The notes under the pieces: generated by a model
The model's database searches: none
Seen by the model: only the letters and a program-made list of their open reading frames with translations
What the model was told of the DNA's origin: nothing
Assembly (NCBI GenBank): GCA_023558315.1
Contig: JAMJVX010000007.1
Coordinates: forward strand, 1 to 55,511
Origin: Flavobacteriaceae bacterium
GTDB taxonomy: Bacteria > Bacteroidota > Bacteroidia > Flavobacteriales > Flavobacteriaceae
Direction: 5' to 3'
DNA: 55,511 bases
In this document: positions 18,201 through 25,987 of the stretch, in pieces
How the letters are laid out: the number at the start of each line of letters is the position of its first letter
Numbering within the stretch: position 1 is the stretch's first letter
Position numbers and translations under genes: made by a program

Positions 18201-21200
18201 ATAGTTGCACTATATACAAACCCATGTCTTGTTAAAGAAACATCTCCTAAATTAGTAATAGTTCCATTAAGCGTAGCAGTAGTAAAAGAAACACTACTAA
18301 CTTCTAAAGTAGTAACCTCAGGGATGGTAAATTCCAAAGTAGTGAAACTCACTTCCACTCCATAGGCTGTTCCTCCCTCATTAGAAACAAATGCGCGAAC
18401 ATAATATGTTGTATTGCTGCTTAAACCACTAATTGAATTATTATACGTTCCAATTACTCCTCCAACCGTTGTGATAGTACTTACATTGCTATTTCCAAAC
18501 TCTAAATTTGTTCCACTTACACTAGCACTATAAATAAACCCATGTTGAGAAGCAAAAGGATTTCCTAAATCAGTAATTTCACCAATTAAAGTAGCAGAGC
18601 TGAAAGTTATATTATTAGGAGTAATAGTAGAAACAACTGGCAAATTATAAGTTAAAGTTGTGAAAGTTATTTCATTTCCATAACTAGTTCCTATAAGATT
18701 TGTAGCATAGGAACGAACATAATAGGTAGTATTACTACTTAACCCAGAAATATTTCTAGTAAACAAACCCTTTCCTCCTCCTGCATAAGTATTAGTTGTA
18801 ACATCTGTATTCCCTATAGTTAAATCATCCCCATTAGCAGTTGCACTGTATACAAATCCGCGTTCAATAAGAGTGTCAGCCCCAGCATTAGTAACAAATC
18901 CATTTAATGTAACAGAAGTGTAGGAGATATTTTCTATGTTACTGCCCGTAAGTGTTTTTACTTCAGGTAAAGAGAAGGGTTCTGTTGACAAACTTACTTC
19001 TTCTCCATATACCATTCCAGCTGTGTTTCTAGCGTATGCTCTAACATAATAGATAGTGTTGCTACTTAATTCGTTTATGTTTTTATTAAACATTCCTACG
19101 TTACCCCCTGAATTAAAAGTAATTGATATATCACTATTTCCTACTTTTAATCCTTCTCCGCTAATTGTAGCACTATATACAAACCCATGTTGAGTTAACG
19201 GCGTATTCCCTGTACTTTCAATATTTCCATTTAATGTGGCAGTGGTGAATGTAATGTTGCTAGAAGACAATGTGCTTACTTCTGGGTAAGTATAAGTACC
19301 CGTAAAGAAACTTAATTGATTTCCATAACTTGTCCCCACAATATTAATGGCATATGCTTTTACATAGTATAAAGTATTACTACTTAATTCAGAAACATTA
19401 AGTGAAAATTCTCCAAGACTACCTTCAGTATCTGGGACTGTCATCACTCCACTATTTCCAATTTCTAATTCATCCCCGCTAACAGAATCGCTATAAACAA
19501 ACCCATGTTGTATAAGCGAATCTGCTCCTAAACTAGTAATATTTCCATTTAAAGTTGTAGTGCTAAACGATATGTTCGTTGCACTTAAAGTAATTATTTC
19601 TGGCAAACTTCTTTCTCTAGTAGAAAAATTTATTTCTTCTCCATAAGCTGTCCCCGCAGTATTTATGGCATATGCCTTATAATAATAAGTTGAGTTACTG
19701 CTTAATCCGTTTATTACTCTATTAAAAGCCCCTTGATTTCCGCCTAAATTCGCAGTAATAGAAACATCGCTATTGCCAATAATTAATCCACTTCCACTTA
19801 CTTCTTTGCTATAAATAAAACCATGTTGAGTAACGGCAGTATTTCCTGTACTATTAATTTTTCCATCTAAAGTGGCAGAATTGTATAAAATTGAACTAGC
19901 AGATAAAGTAGATACCACAGGCAGTGTGTATTCTCGTGTAGAGAATGAAATTTGATTTCCATATCCAGTACCTGCCTCATTAATGGCGTATGCTTTTACA
20001 TAATAAAGAGTATTGCTCGAAAGCCCTGTAAGTTGTATTGAAAAAACACCGTTACTTCCCTCTGTATTATAAATTTTTGATACACCCTCGTTTCCTAAAA
20101 CTAAATTTTCTCCGCTAATAGTTGAACTATATATGTACCCAAGCTCTGAAAGAGAAGGCGCTCCAATATTAGTTAATTCACCTTTTAATATAGTTGCGTT
20201 GAAAGTAGTAAATTTAGCAGCAATAGTAGTTAATTCAGGAATTACTGAAGGGCTATAATTTAAAGAAATAGTATATTCTTTAGTGTTTCCATGACTAGCT
20301 TCAACGGTAATATTATTAGAGCCTATACTTAGCGTACTACCGCCAGTTATTGATACGATATTATTTATTGAACTACTTGCTTGGTCAGAAAGCCCTATAC
20401 TTTTGATAGTTGCTTTTGTCACTTCATATGGTACTCCTGTATATACTAAACTGTTTCCTGAAACGAGGTCTTCAATAGTTTTAGTTTGTGAATAAAGTAC
20501 ATTTCCAGATACTGATGCTTCAATATGTAAACTCAAAATATCCGTTTCATCATTAAGTGTTTTAAAGGATTTAATTTCACTATACCCTACAGCTCCTCCA
20601 TTTGAAGCATAAGTCCTAACATAATAGGTGGTGTTTTTTTCTAAATTTATCGCATTACTTTCAAAAGTAAGAGATTGATTTATGTTACTTTGAATTGTTT
20701 TAGTAGGGAGAGCGGTGGTTAAGTTTCCGCTTGTAGTACTCCATATTACCCCAAAGGATATAGAAGAGGTATTATTTCCAACTAAGTGAGGAATAGCCCC
20801 AGAAATAGAGGCGCTATTTAGCCTTGGGGTAATATTTCCAATAGTGGTATAAGGTGCTCCTGCTGGCGTTATAAATGTAAGTTGCCTTCCGTAGAATACG
20901 CCAGATAAATCATCTATTACATAGGGTCTAATGTAGTAAACTTCATAGTTTATTAAATTAGTGAGGACACTTGTAAAATCTTTTTCTGGTAGACTTTTAC
21001 TTCCTAATTCTGTTATTAGAACATCATTTTCATTTAATACTAATTTATCATTTTCTACCACAGAGCTATAAACGTGACCATGTTGAATGATTTTTCCAGT
21101 TCCGTATTTATCAATTTTTGAATGGGCTAAAGTTTGAAAGTAGGTTCCAGTTATTGTTTTGGTTTCAATCCTTGTTTGTAATCCTCCACTTGTAACTATT

Positions 21201-21919
21201 CCAAAATTTGGAGTTTCGTATCGTGGTGTAGTAAAAGATTTTACCTCCCCATATCCTGTACCTGCATCATTTGTAGCGTAGGTTTTAGCAAAATAGTTGG
21301 TATTTGGTGACAATCCAATTATACTTGCAAAGAAACTAGAAGGGGTTTTTGTTGATCCAAAATTTTTTTTAGCAACGAAATTCCCAGTTATCGTAACCTC
21401 CTCTGTAAGTCCACAAATATATCCATATGCAATTACAGTACTATCACCTATATCAAGCACGGACCCAGATATTTCTGCTCCAGTATAGGTTACATGCCCT
21501 ATGCCATTAGTTTGTACTGTGGGTATAGAATTAGTGACAGGCTCTACTTCTCTTTCAATAGTAATAGTATAGGGTTTCACTTTTCCGTTTTGAGCTGTTA
21601 CATTAATTTTACTTGTTCCAAAAGATAAACTATCTCCATTATTTTTATCAGCAGAAGCTTTGTCAGACAATTCAATATTCTTAATAACTGCTTTAGAAAC
21701 TTGATAAGAAATTTTTGAATTAAAGGTAACAATAGCTAATTCAGTATTAATATTTGCCTCAAGTGATTCGCTTCCATCATTTATTGTTAGTTTAACAATA
21801 TCATTTTCGTCACTATATTTCTTTTCTTTTTTACATTGAACAAAGCAAAAGAATAACAAGAGCATAGCTAAGGTGCTATGTTTTAGAGAAGTAAATTTAT
21901 ATTTTATATTAATAAACAT
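12230..21919 (-). CDS. giant modular lipoprotein: FN3-like array, LRR block, C-terminal propeller
   Basis: About 3229 residues. I choose the ATG at 21919 (MFINIK) over the one at 21949, because a -7 element covers 21947-21954. The signal ends FFCFVQC, so it is a lipoprotein. Order, numbered from the 21949 codon: cadherin-like domain (about 45-130); 18 FN3-like modules of about 95 residues (about 138-2145), the last degenerate; an LRR block of 21-residue repeats (about 2150-2820) opened by the cap IPDDNFRG; one more FN3-like module (about 2822-2920); a second cadherin-like domain (about 2925-3010); and a propeller-like region with repeated 'LWSDGTTMWVS....NIYAYN' (about 3020-3239). No enzyme motif and no T9SS C-terminal domain is seen. 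It is probably a surface adhesin or scaffold; the ligand is unknown. The frame is intact over 9.7 kb despite heavy repetition, so it is likely under selection. Confidence 0.85.
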   Translation of the reverse strand: MFINIKYKFTSLKHSTLAMLLLFFCFVQCKKEKKYSDENDIVKLTINDGSESLEANINTELAIVTFNSKISYQVSKAVIKNIELSDKASADKNNGDSLSFGTSKINVTAQNGKVKPYTITIEREVEPVTNSIPTVQTNGIGHVTYTGAEISGSVLDIGDSTVIAYGYICGLTEEVTITGNFVAKKNFGSTKTPSSFFASIIGLSPNTNYFAKTYATNDAGTGYGEVKSFTTPRYETPNFGIVTSGGLQTRIETKTITGTYFQTLAHSKIDKYGTGKIIQHGHVYSSVVENDKLVLNENDVLITELGSKSLPEKDFTSVLTNLINYEVYYIRPYVIDDLSGVFYGRQLTFITPAGAPYTTIGNITPRLNSASISGAIPHLVGNNTSSISFGVIWSTTSGNLTTALPTKTIQSNINQSLTFESNAINLEKNTTYYVRTYASNGGAVGYSEIKSFKTLNDETDILSLHIEASVSGNVLYSQTKTIEDLVSGNSLVYTGVPYEVTKATIKSIGLSDQASSSINNIVSITGGSTLSIGSNNITVEASHGNTKEYTISLNYSPSVIPELTTIAAKFTTFNATILKGELTNIGAPSLSELGYIYSSTISGENLVLGNEGVSKIYNTEGSNGVFSIQLTGLSSNTLYYVKAYAINEAGTGYGNQISFSTREYTLPVVSTLSASSILYNSATLDGKINSTGNTAVTQHGFIYSKEVSGSGLIIGNSDVSITANLGGNQGAFNRVINGLSSNSTYYYKAYAINTAGTAYGEEINFSTRERSLPEIITLSATNISFSTTTLNGNITSLGADSLIQHGFVYSDSVSGDELEIGNSGVMTVPDTEGSLGEFSLNVSELSSNTLYYVKAYAINIVGTSYGNQLSFFTGTYTYPEVSTLSSSNITFTTATLNGNIESTGNTPLTQHGFVYSATISGEGLKVGNSDISITFNSGGNVGMFNKNINELSSNTIYYVRAYARNTAGMVYGEEVSLSTEPFSLPEVKTLTGSNIENISYTSVTLNGFVTNAGADTLIERGFVYSATANGDDLTIGNTDVTTNTYAGGGKGLFTRNISGLSSNTTYYVRSYATNLIGTSYGNEITFTTLTYNLPVVSTITPNNITFSSATLIGEITDLGNPFASQHGFIYSASVSGTNLEFGNSNVSTITTVGGVIGTYNNSISGLSSNTTYYVRAFVSNEGGTAYGVEVSFTTLEFTIPEVTTLEVSSVSFTTATLNGTITNLGDVSLTRHGFVYSATISGEDSLVYGNDGVTTILNSGGALGSFSNNISGLTSNTTYYVRAYATNNTGINHGDVLSFTTTAYSPPIINTLTASSITINSAVLNGEVTSVGNTAINEYGFIYSTNSDFAVNLNGIGNQKISVGTNIGVESFDRTITGLTSNTTYYVRAFATNTAGTSYGAEQIFKTNTQPPIVNTLSVTSVNITTATLNGQITTIGNPEATQRGFVYSNSVSGANLISGSSGVIITYVAGIDVNVFSSSVNGLSSNSTYYIRAFATNTEGTVYGSEETFMTNAQPPSINTLSASSIGITIATVNGQITNLGNPLATQRGFVYSNSVSGDNLQSGNTGVNEVFVTGIDLNTFESNLTGLSSNDIYYVKAFVVNTNGTVYGTQRSFMTLQQPPSVNTLNTTHITVNSADLNGQITNLGNPQVTQRGFVYSNSVSGTNLQSGITGVSEVIVTGIDLNIFLIHVIGLSSNSTYYARAFVTSSEGNVYGNEISFTTIPHPPTVNTLSATNISITTATLNGQVTDLGIPEATQRGFVYSDLISGDNLVVGFSGVTTAIVTGELDLNEFNRNINGLTSNQTYYVRAYATYVGGTRYGEQRIFTTNAQPPTVVTLNTTNIAESTATLNGQITDIGNPAATERGFIYSNVVSGTNLTLGSGGVISVSISGTDLNAYASNITGLSSNDTYYVRAYAIHSTGTIYGIERSFTTESHEPMVNTSSATNVLVTTATLNGQVTDLGNPEVTERGFIYSNTVSGANLISGSSGVTLTVVTGIDLNTFNTSLTGLNSNSIYYFRAFARNTNGFVYGTELNFTTNALELPDVVFSSSGNTLSGTITNIGSSDVTSFGFVWSISGAGVPTLTNNSGSFDFTQNINASGHNFTHTLTGGIFSIRSYATNSEGTAYSAIDSFIAFIHIPDDNFRGALIPLVDSNAVRGTSIRQDALEGITGTLNINNLAINDLTGIDYLTSISTLSAVANPFTIANLSNNSALEFIFMQYNPNLASITTSNNTVLQQLGAFNCSLTFLDLSKSVNLQFIQVYQNSLSNIDVSKNTATTHLSVQNNSLTNIDLSNNTLLTSLAVNNNSLSSLDVSGLTQLSSLFSNNNSFTYIDVSSLSLTNFSINNNPSLTYLDTHSNSLTNIDIRTNTQLAYLDLGMNLYSSVNVGYNTSLTYLDVGNNSLNSIDLSGNDLLVYLDINSNTLSNIDLSNTSSLTHLNISDNSFSSIDLSINTILTYLNIDNNSITNLDLSNISTLTYLNVNDNTSLTYLEANNKMLSVVELSGGSSLTNIRLADNSLTYIDIEGSTTLDYLAVNNNSLTEIDLSSNTSLTHLLIGGNSLTALDISSNTLLDYLAINNDASLTYLDLSSITSLTYLNANDNTALEYLQAAGHSLVDLEINNNVSLTSLLAFNNNFGNLDISGNGSLGYISIGNSNLTQINIDENTSLTYLKIDSNSLTYLNTSTNTALREIIIHRNDMRSLDLSGNNLINSVTSWSNSLTSVFVDNATSLTFMNLGSNSITGIDLSDNTALKRLHLDTNALTSLDISNNTSLTRLTVNNNTALFCIQIASGQYINTVISGAGQYFHTNCSVPPMVSTNSAQSIMANSATIRGQVTHLGHPPATARGFVYSSSVSGANLTIGSANVTNIPVSGINTNEFTNGLSGLSSNTTYYVRAYATNAGGTNYGNMNPFTTLATTGKDVTGITITSVSGVTYTGVTSTVSGENLITFSLHAGVTGGSIASISLSPNATSNRNVGDVLLTSNTGATIIVTAQDGSTKTYRFVLNSTFGSVNTSNNVTLNWPISPRGFWGNGTNQLYAAAQGAGSIANFSYPGGIIDIFNSKPTITENADYEDLWSDGVHLWLVDSADNKIYAYSIAAANVPSEEFNALSGSSPIGLWSNGTTMWVSDNSDNKIYAYNMNTKARDTSQEFDSIPNGSRCLWSDGTTMWVSNSDGNIYAYNLSTKARDTSKDITSLDSANNDPYGMWSDGEFMFVNNLGGTTLYAYIIN
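13490..15510 (-). repeat. leucine-rich repeat block, 21-residue period
   Basis: Roughly thirty LRR units of the form 'SLTYLDVGNNSLNSIDLSGN'. At DNA level this is a 63-base imperfect tandem repeat. The block sits between a degenerate FN3-like module and an intact one. Confidence 0.85.
15520..21540 (-). repeat. array of about 18 FN3-like modules (about 95-100 residues each)
   Basis: Each unit has 'ATLNGxITxLG', then 'QHGFVYS..VSG..L..GN.GV', then 'GLSSNTTYYVRAYATN..GT.YG' and 'FTT'. Two subtypes are visible. Units towards the N-terminus carry a 'GG..G.F' turn. Units about 12-17 carry 'V.GIDLN.F' and 'TQRGFVYSNSVSGAN', and are more alike, suggesting later duplication. Confidence 0.85.
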
Positions 21920-21946
21920 AAAGTTATATATAGTAAAAACAATATA

Positions 21947-21954
21947 CAAATATA
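21947..21954 (-). promoter_or_regulatory. -7 promoter element for the giant lipoprotein
   Basis: TATATTTG on the minus strand. Transcription would begin near 21943, after the first possible ATG (21949) and before the ATG at 21919. This decides the start of the giant gene. Confidence 0.6.
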
Positions 21955-21989
21955 ATTAGAATAAAATGTAATAATATTTATTTAATATA

Positions 21990-21997
21990 TATTTTTG
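21990..21997 (+). promoter_or_regulatory. -7 promoter element for eno
   Basis: TATTTTTG followed by C, ending 21 bases before the eno ATG at 22019. It overlaps the TTG codon at 21995, which therefore cannot be the start. Confidence 0.6.
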
Positions 21998-22018
21998 CAA
22001 AAAAATAGCAAAAAAATT

Positions 22019-23311
22019 ATGAGTAGAATTATTAAAATTAAAGGGAGACAAATATTGGATTCTAGAGGAAATCCTACAGTAGAAGTTGATGTAGTTACAG
22101 AGAATGGTGTTTTAGGAAGAGCCGCAGTCCCATCAGGAGCTTCAACAGGAGAACATGAGGCAGTAGAATTAAGAGATGGAGGAAGCATTTTTATGGGAAA
22201 AGGAGTATTAAAAGCAGTGAATAATGTAAATGATATTATTGCTAAATCAATCATTGATTTTTCTGTTTTTGACCAACAACTGATAGATGAAACAATGATA
22301 AAATTGGATAGCACACCAAACAAAGCAAAACTTGGAGCCAATGCTATTTTAGGGGTTTCTTTAGCAGTAGCAAAGGCAGCTGCTAATGAATTGCGTATTC
22401 CTTTATATAGATATATAGGTGGGGTAAGCACTAATATATTACCAGTACCGATGATTAACATAATTAATGGAGGTTCTCATTCAGATGCACCTATTGCTTT
22501 TCAAGAGTTTATGGTAATGCCCGTTACGGCAGATAGTTTTTCTAAATCTATACAAATGGGGACAGAAATATTCCATAATTTAAAAAAGATATTGCATGGA
22601 AGAAATCTTAGTACAGCTGTGGGTGATGAAGGAGGATTTGCACCTACTTTAGATGGAACAGAAGACGCTTTAAATACAATAATTCAAGCCATTGAAAAAG
22701 CAGGGTATAAACCCAAAAAAGAAGTAATGATTGCTTTAGACTGTGCTTCTTCAGAATTTTATAAAGATGGAAAGTATGACTATACACTTTTTGAAGGAGA
22801 TAAAGGTAAAGTAAGAACAAGCAAAGAACAAGCAGATTATTTAGCTGAATTATCAGAAAAATTCCCAATTATTTCTATTGAAGATGGGATGGATGAAAAT
22901 GATTGGGAAGGGTGGAAATATTTGACAGAAAAAATAGGTAGCAAGGTTCAATTAGTAGGAGATGATTTGTTTGTGACAAATGTTGAACGGTTAGAAAAGG
23001 GAATTAATGAAAACATTGCTAATTCTATACTTATCAAAGTGAATCAAATAGGAACGCTTACAGAGACAATTGCTGCAGTTAATATGGCTCATAACGCTGG
23101 ATATTCCTGTGTAATGTCTCACAGATCAGGAGAAACGGAAGATAATACGATTGCTGATTTGGCAGTAGCACTTAACACAAAACAAATAAAAACAGGGTCC
23201 ACTTCACGTAGTGATAGAATGGCGAAGTATAATCAACTACTTAGAATAGAAGAGGAGTTGGGAAACATTGCTTTTTTTCCTCAGCAAAGTGCTTTCAAAT
23301 TAGATTTATAA
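22019..23311 (+). CDS. eno: enolase
   Basis: A 430-residue phosphopyruvate hydratase, the glycolytic enzyme converting 2-phosphoglycerate to phosphoenolpyruvate. Family signatures are plain: [16 protein letters not shown] at the N-terminus, [24 protein letters not shown] (catalytic Glu), Mg ligands in [20 protein letters not shown] and GDDLFVTN, the catalytic Lys in [14 protein letters not shown], and SHRSGETED near the end. Length is normal. The start MSRIIKIKG is chosen because the longer reading frame runs back into the promoter. It is followed after 19 bases by the mlaE-like gene, so these may be co-transcribed. Confidence 0.97.
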   Translation: MSRIIKIKGRQILDSRGNPTVEVDVVTENGVLGRAAVPSGASTGEHEAVELRDGGSIFMGKGVLKAVNNVNDIIAKSIIDFSVFDQQLIDETMIKLDSTPNKAKLGANAILGVSLAVAKAAANELRIPLYRYIGGVSTNILPVPMINIINGGSHSDAPIAFQEFMVMPVTADSFSKSIQMGTEIFHNLKKILHGRNLSTAVGDEGGFAPTLDGTEDALNTIIQAIEKAGYKPKKEVMIALDCASSEFYKDGKYDYTLFEGDKGKVRTSKEQADYLAELSEKFPIISIEDGMDENDWEGWKYLTEKIGSKVQLVGDDLFVTNVERLEKGINENIANSILIKVNQIGTLTETIAAVNMAHNAGYSCVMSHRSGETEDNTIADLAVALNTKQIKTGSTSRSDRMAKYNQLLRIEEELGNIAFFPQQSAFKLDL

Positions 23312-23330
23312 TTAGATAAAAGTAAAATAA

Positions 23331-24068
23331 ATGAAATACTTAGCTCATTTTGGCACTTATTGTCTAATGTGGAGAAACATTTTTGTAAAATTCACAAAGT
23401 GGCGAATTCTGAGGAAGTTAATCATAAAAGAAATTAATGACTTAATTGTTGGTTCTTTTGGTATTATTTTAACAATGTCATTTTTTGTTGGGATGGTACT
23501 GACTATTCAAATGGCATTAAGTATTGAAAATCCACTACTTCCAGATTATATAATTGGATATGCAGTTAAGCAATCAATGATTTTGGAGTTTTCACCAACT
23601 CTTATTTCAATTATAATGGCAGGAAGGATAGGTTCTTATATAACTTCTAGTATAGGTGCGATGCGTGTAACAGAGCAAATTGATGCGCTTCAAGTGATGG
23701 GGGTTAATACTTTTAATTATCTAATTTTTCCAAAAATAGTAGCAATGAGTTTTTACCCTCTGTTAGTAACTATTTCTATGTTTGTAGGAGTGTTAGGTGG
23801 GTATTTTGTTTCTTTTTATAGCACAATTTCAAGTTTGCCTGGATTTATGCAAGGGTTAGCGCATTCTTTTGAAATCTCTCATGTATATTATGCTTTTACT
23901 AAATCATTTATATTTGCGATGGTTTTAGCTACTGTGCCTTCTTATCATGGATATTATTTAAAAGGAGGGGCTTTAGATGTTGGGAAAGCGACTACAGTTT
24001 CTTTTATTTGGTCTAGTGTTTCTATCATTATTCTTAACTACATTCTCACACAATTAATGTTAACTTAA
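23331..24068 (+). CDS. mlaE: MlaE/YrbE-family ABC transporter permease
   Basis: A 245-residue membrane protein of the MlaE (YrbE/TRIGALACTOSYLDIACYLGLYCEROL1) family. The signature GRIGSYITSSIGAMRVTEQIDALQVMGVN and the later ATVPSYHGYYLKGGA are diagnostic. An amphipathic N-terminal helix precedes about five membrane segments. In Gram-negatives this permease works in the inner membrane with an MlaF ATPase and an MCE-domain protein (MlaD) to move phospholipids between membranes. The ATPase gene follows after 15 bases; no MCE gene is present here. Confidence 0.92.
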   Translation: MKYLAHFGTYCLMWRNIFVKFTKWRILRKLIIKEINDLIVGSFGIILTMSFFVGMVLTIQMALSIENPLLPDYIIGYAVKQSMILEFSPTLISIIMAGRIGSYITSSIGAMRVTEQIDALQVMGVNTFNYLIFPKIVAMSFYPLLVTISMFVGVLGGYFVSFYSTISSLPGFMQGLAHSFEISHVYYAFTKSFIFAMVLATVPSYHGYYLKGGALDVGKATTVSFIWSSVSIIILNYILTQLMLT

Positions 24069-24083
24069 ATTTTAAACATAAAA

Positions 24084-24848
24084 ATGATTGAAATAAAAAA
24101 TTTAAACAAACAATTTGATGGAGTTACAGTATTAAAAGATATTTGCGCAACCTTTGAAAAAGGAAAAACGAACTTAGTTATTGGGCAAAGTGGATCTGGA
24201 AAGACAGTAATGCTAAAATGTTTAATTGGATTAATGGAAGCAGAAGAAGGAGATATTATATTTGACAATATACCTCTAAGGCAAATGGATTATTCTCAGA
24301 AATTTATGTTAAAACAACAAATAGGAATGGTTTTTCAAGGAAGCGCCTTGTTTGATTCTATGAATGTTGAAGAAAATATTAGATTTTCAATGGAAATGTT
24401 TACAAAAAAACATAAAGATGAAATTATAGAAAGAGCAAATCAAGTGATTAAAAGAGTAGGTTTGTTAAATGCGAATAAGAAATACCCGAATGAAATTTCA
24501 GGTGGAATGAAAAAGAGGGTAGCGATTGCGAGAGCAATGGTGATGAATCCAAAATATTTGCTGTGTGATGAGCCAAATTCTGGCTTAGATCCAAAAACAG
24601 CAGTTTTAATAGATAATCTTATAAAGGAAGTAACAGAAGAGTACAATACTACTACTGTTATTAATACACACGACATGAATTCTGTATTAGAAATTGGAGA
24701 AAAAATTATTTTCTTATTTAATGGACATAAAGAATGGGAGGGAACAAAATCTGAAATTCTAACTAGTGATAATGAAAATATAGATGCTTTTTTAGCACCT
24801 TCTCCTTATTTGAGGAAAATTAAAAATAATTTCATCAATAAAAAATAA
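24084..24848 (+). CDS. mlaF: MlaF-type ABC ATPase
   Basis: A 254-residue ABC nucleotide-binding protein, partner of the MlaE-like permease just upstream. Walker A is GQSGSGKT, the signature is ISGGMKKRVAIARAM, Walker B is YLLCDEPNSGLDP, and the switch His lies in NTHDMNSV. The ISGGMKKR form is characteristic of the MlaF/Ttg2A subgroup. The last gene of its block, it ends 6 bases before the end of the convergent manC gene, with no clear hairpin in between. Confidence 0.92.
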   Translation: MIEIKNLNKQFDGVTVLKDICATFEKGKTNLVIGQSGSGKTVMLKCLIGLMEAEEGDIIFDNIPLRQMDYSQKFMLKQQIGMVFQGSALFDSMNVEENIRFSMEMFTKKHKDEIIERANQVIKRVGLLNANKKYPNEISGGMKKRVAIARAMVMNPKYLLCDEPNSGLDPKTAVLIDNLIKEVTEEYNTTTVINTHDMNSVLEIGEKIIFLFNGHKEWEGTKSEILTSDNENIDAFLAPSPYLRKIKNNFINKK

Positions 24849-24854
24849 GTTAGT

Positions 24855-25916
24855 TTATTCTGACTTAACAATTTTTTTTAATTCTTGCGAATCTGATTTA
24901 GGAAGTATAAGCAAGGCATCTTCTTCATCAACAATGATATAGTCTTTAAGTCCTTTTATTACTATTTTCTTTTTATCAGAATATGATTTCACTAAAGTGT
25001 TTTCAGTATCAACTAGCGTAGCAGTATTATTAATCAACACATTTTGTTTACCGTTTTTAGGAAGAATATTATATAAATTCTCCCAACTACCTAAATCATT
25101 CCAACTAAAAGTTGTTCTTAGCACACTAACATTTTTCGCTTTTTCAATAATTGCGTAATCAATTGATATGTCTTCAGCTTTGGGATAATATTTTGTAATA
25201 AATGACGCTTCTTTATTTGTATTGTATATGTTTTTGCCCTTTTCAAAAATAGCATACATTGTAGGTTGGAATTCTTTAAAGCTATTTAGAATTGTCTGAA
25301 CATTCCAAATAAAAATACCTGCATTCCAAAGATAATTTTTGCTTTCTAAAAAATACTTTGCTTTTTCAATGTTGGGTTTTTCTTTAAAGGAATTAACAGC
25401 ATGAATGTTTGATTCAGTAATTTTATCACCTAACTCAATATACCCATACCCAGTATTTGGAAACGTTGGTGAAATGCCTAATGTTAGTAAATTATTATTC
25501 TTTTCACAATAGTTTAACCCATTTAGTATTTCTTGTTGAAAGACTTCTTCATTTTCTATCCAATGATCGCTTGGACAGGTAAGTATTTGGGCATTTGGAT
25601 TTAAAGATTTTATTTTGAAAACGGCATACAATAAACAGGGCGCAGTATTTCTCATAGTTGGCTCTATGAGAACTTGTGAAGAATGTAATTCATTTAATTG
25701 GTCTAAAATTAATTTTTCATAGGCAGAATTTGTGAGTATAAAGATATTTTCTTTTGGTACAATTTTTTCTATTCGGCTAAAAGTTTTTTGGAGTAAACTT
25801 TCTCCAGTTCCTAATATATCTAAAAATTGCTTTGGTTTTTTTTGAGTACTAGAGGGCCAAAAACGACTTCCAATTCCTCCAGCCATAATTAATGCATAAT
25901 GATTATTGTTTTTCAT
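24855..25916 (-). CDS. manC: mannose-1-phosphate guanylyltransferase
   Basis: A 353-residue nucleotidyltransferase making GDP-mannose from mannose-1-phosphate and GTP. The N-terminal GGIGSRFWPSS and KPKQFLDI form the nucleotide-binding signature, CPSDHWI is the metal-binding region, and FKEKPNIEKAKYFL...YLWNAGIFIW is the sugar-binding part. It has only the GT-A domain; the C-terminal phosphomannose isomerase domain of long ManC proteins is absent, as is usual in Bacteroidota. GDP-mannose feeds surface polysaccharide, glycolipid or glycoprotein synthesis. The neighbouring divergent genes encode GT-C-like membrane proteins, consistent with a role in cell-surface glycosylation (inference). Confidence 0.92.
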   Translation of the reverse strand: MKNNNHYALIMAGGIGSRFWPSSTQKKPKQFLDILGTGESLLQKTFSRIEKIVPKENIFILTNSAYEKLILDQLNELHSSQVLIEPTMRNTAPCLLYAVFKIKSLNPNAQILTCPSDHWIENEEVFQQEILNGLNYCEKNNNLLTLGISPTFPNTGYGYIELGDKITESNIHAVNSFKEKPNIEKAKYFLESKNYLWNAGIFIWNVQTILNSFKEFQPTMYAIFEKGKNIYNTNKEASFITKYYPKAEDISIDYAIIEKAKNVSVLRTTFSWNDLGSWENLYNILPKNGKQNVLINNTATLVDTENTLVKSYSDKKKIVIKGLKDYIIVDEEDALLILPKSDSQELKKIVKSE

Positions 25917-25933
25917 GCTCAGTATTTTTTCTG

Positions 25934-25941
25934 CAAATTTA
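25934..25941 (-). promoter_or_regulatory. -7 promoter element for manC
   Basis: TAAATTTG on the minus strand, followed by C, 17 bases before the manC ATG. Confidence 0.55.
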
Positions 25942-25965
25942 TTCTTAATTAATAGTTAAATGAAT

Positions 25966-25973
25966 TATATTTG
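25966..25973 (+). promoter_or_regulatory. -7 promoter element for the first GT-C gene
   Basis: TATATTTG on the plus strand, 14 bases before the ATG at 25988. With the manC element it forms a compact divergent promoter. Confidence 0.6.
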
Positions 25974-25987
25974 TTTTTTTTTGTGAT

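Noticed and set aside
21920-21949. Start of the giant lipoprotein at 21949
   Set aside because: The codon lies within the predicted -7 element, and the extra residues (MYIVFTIYNF) would place a second hydrophobic stretch before the lipoprotein signal.
9300-21949. Type IX secretion substrates
   Set aside because: Both large proteins have lipobox cysteines and end in propeller repeats with no recognisable T9SS C-terminal sorting domain, so a lipoprotein surface-export route is more likely.
21995-22018. Longer enolase start at the TTG at 21995
   Set aside because: That TTG is part of the -7 promoter element, and homologues start at MSRI-type sequence from 22019. The same argument removes the TTG starts at 32475 (murQ) and 33525 (thrS).
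21982-22461. Minus-strand open frame of 159 codons opposite eno
   Set aside because: It is the antisense of a strongly conserved enolase gene and has no family features.
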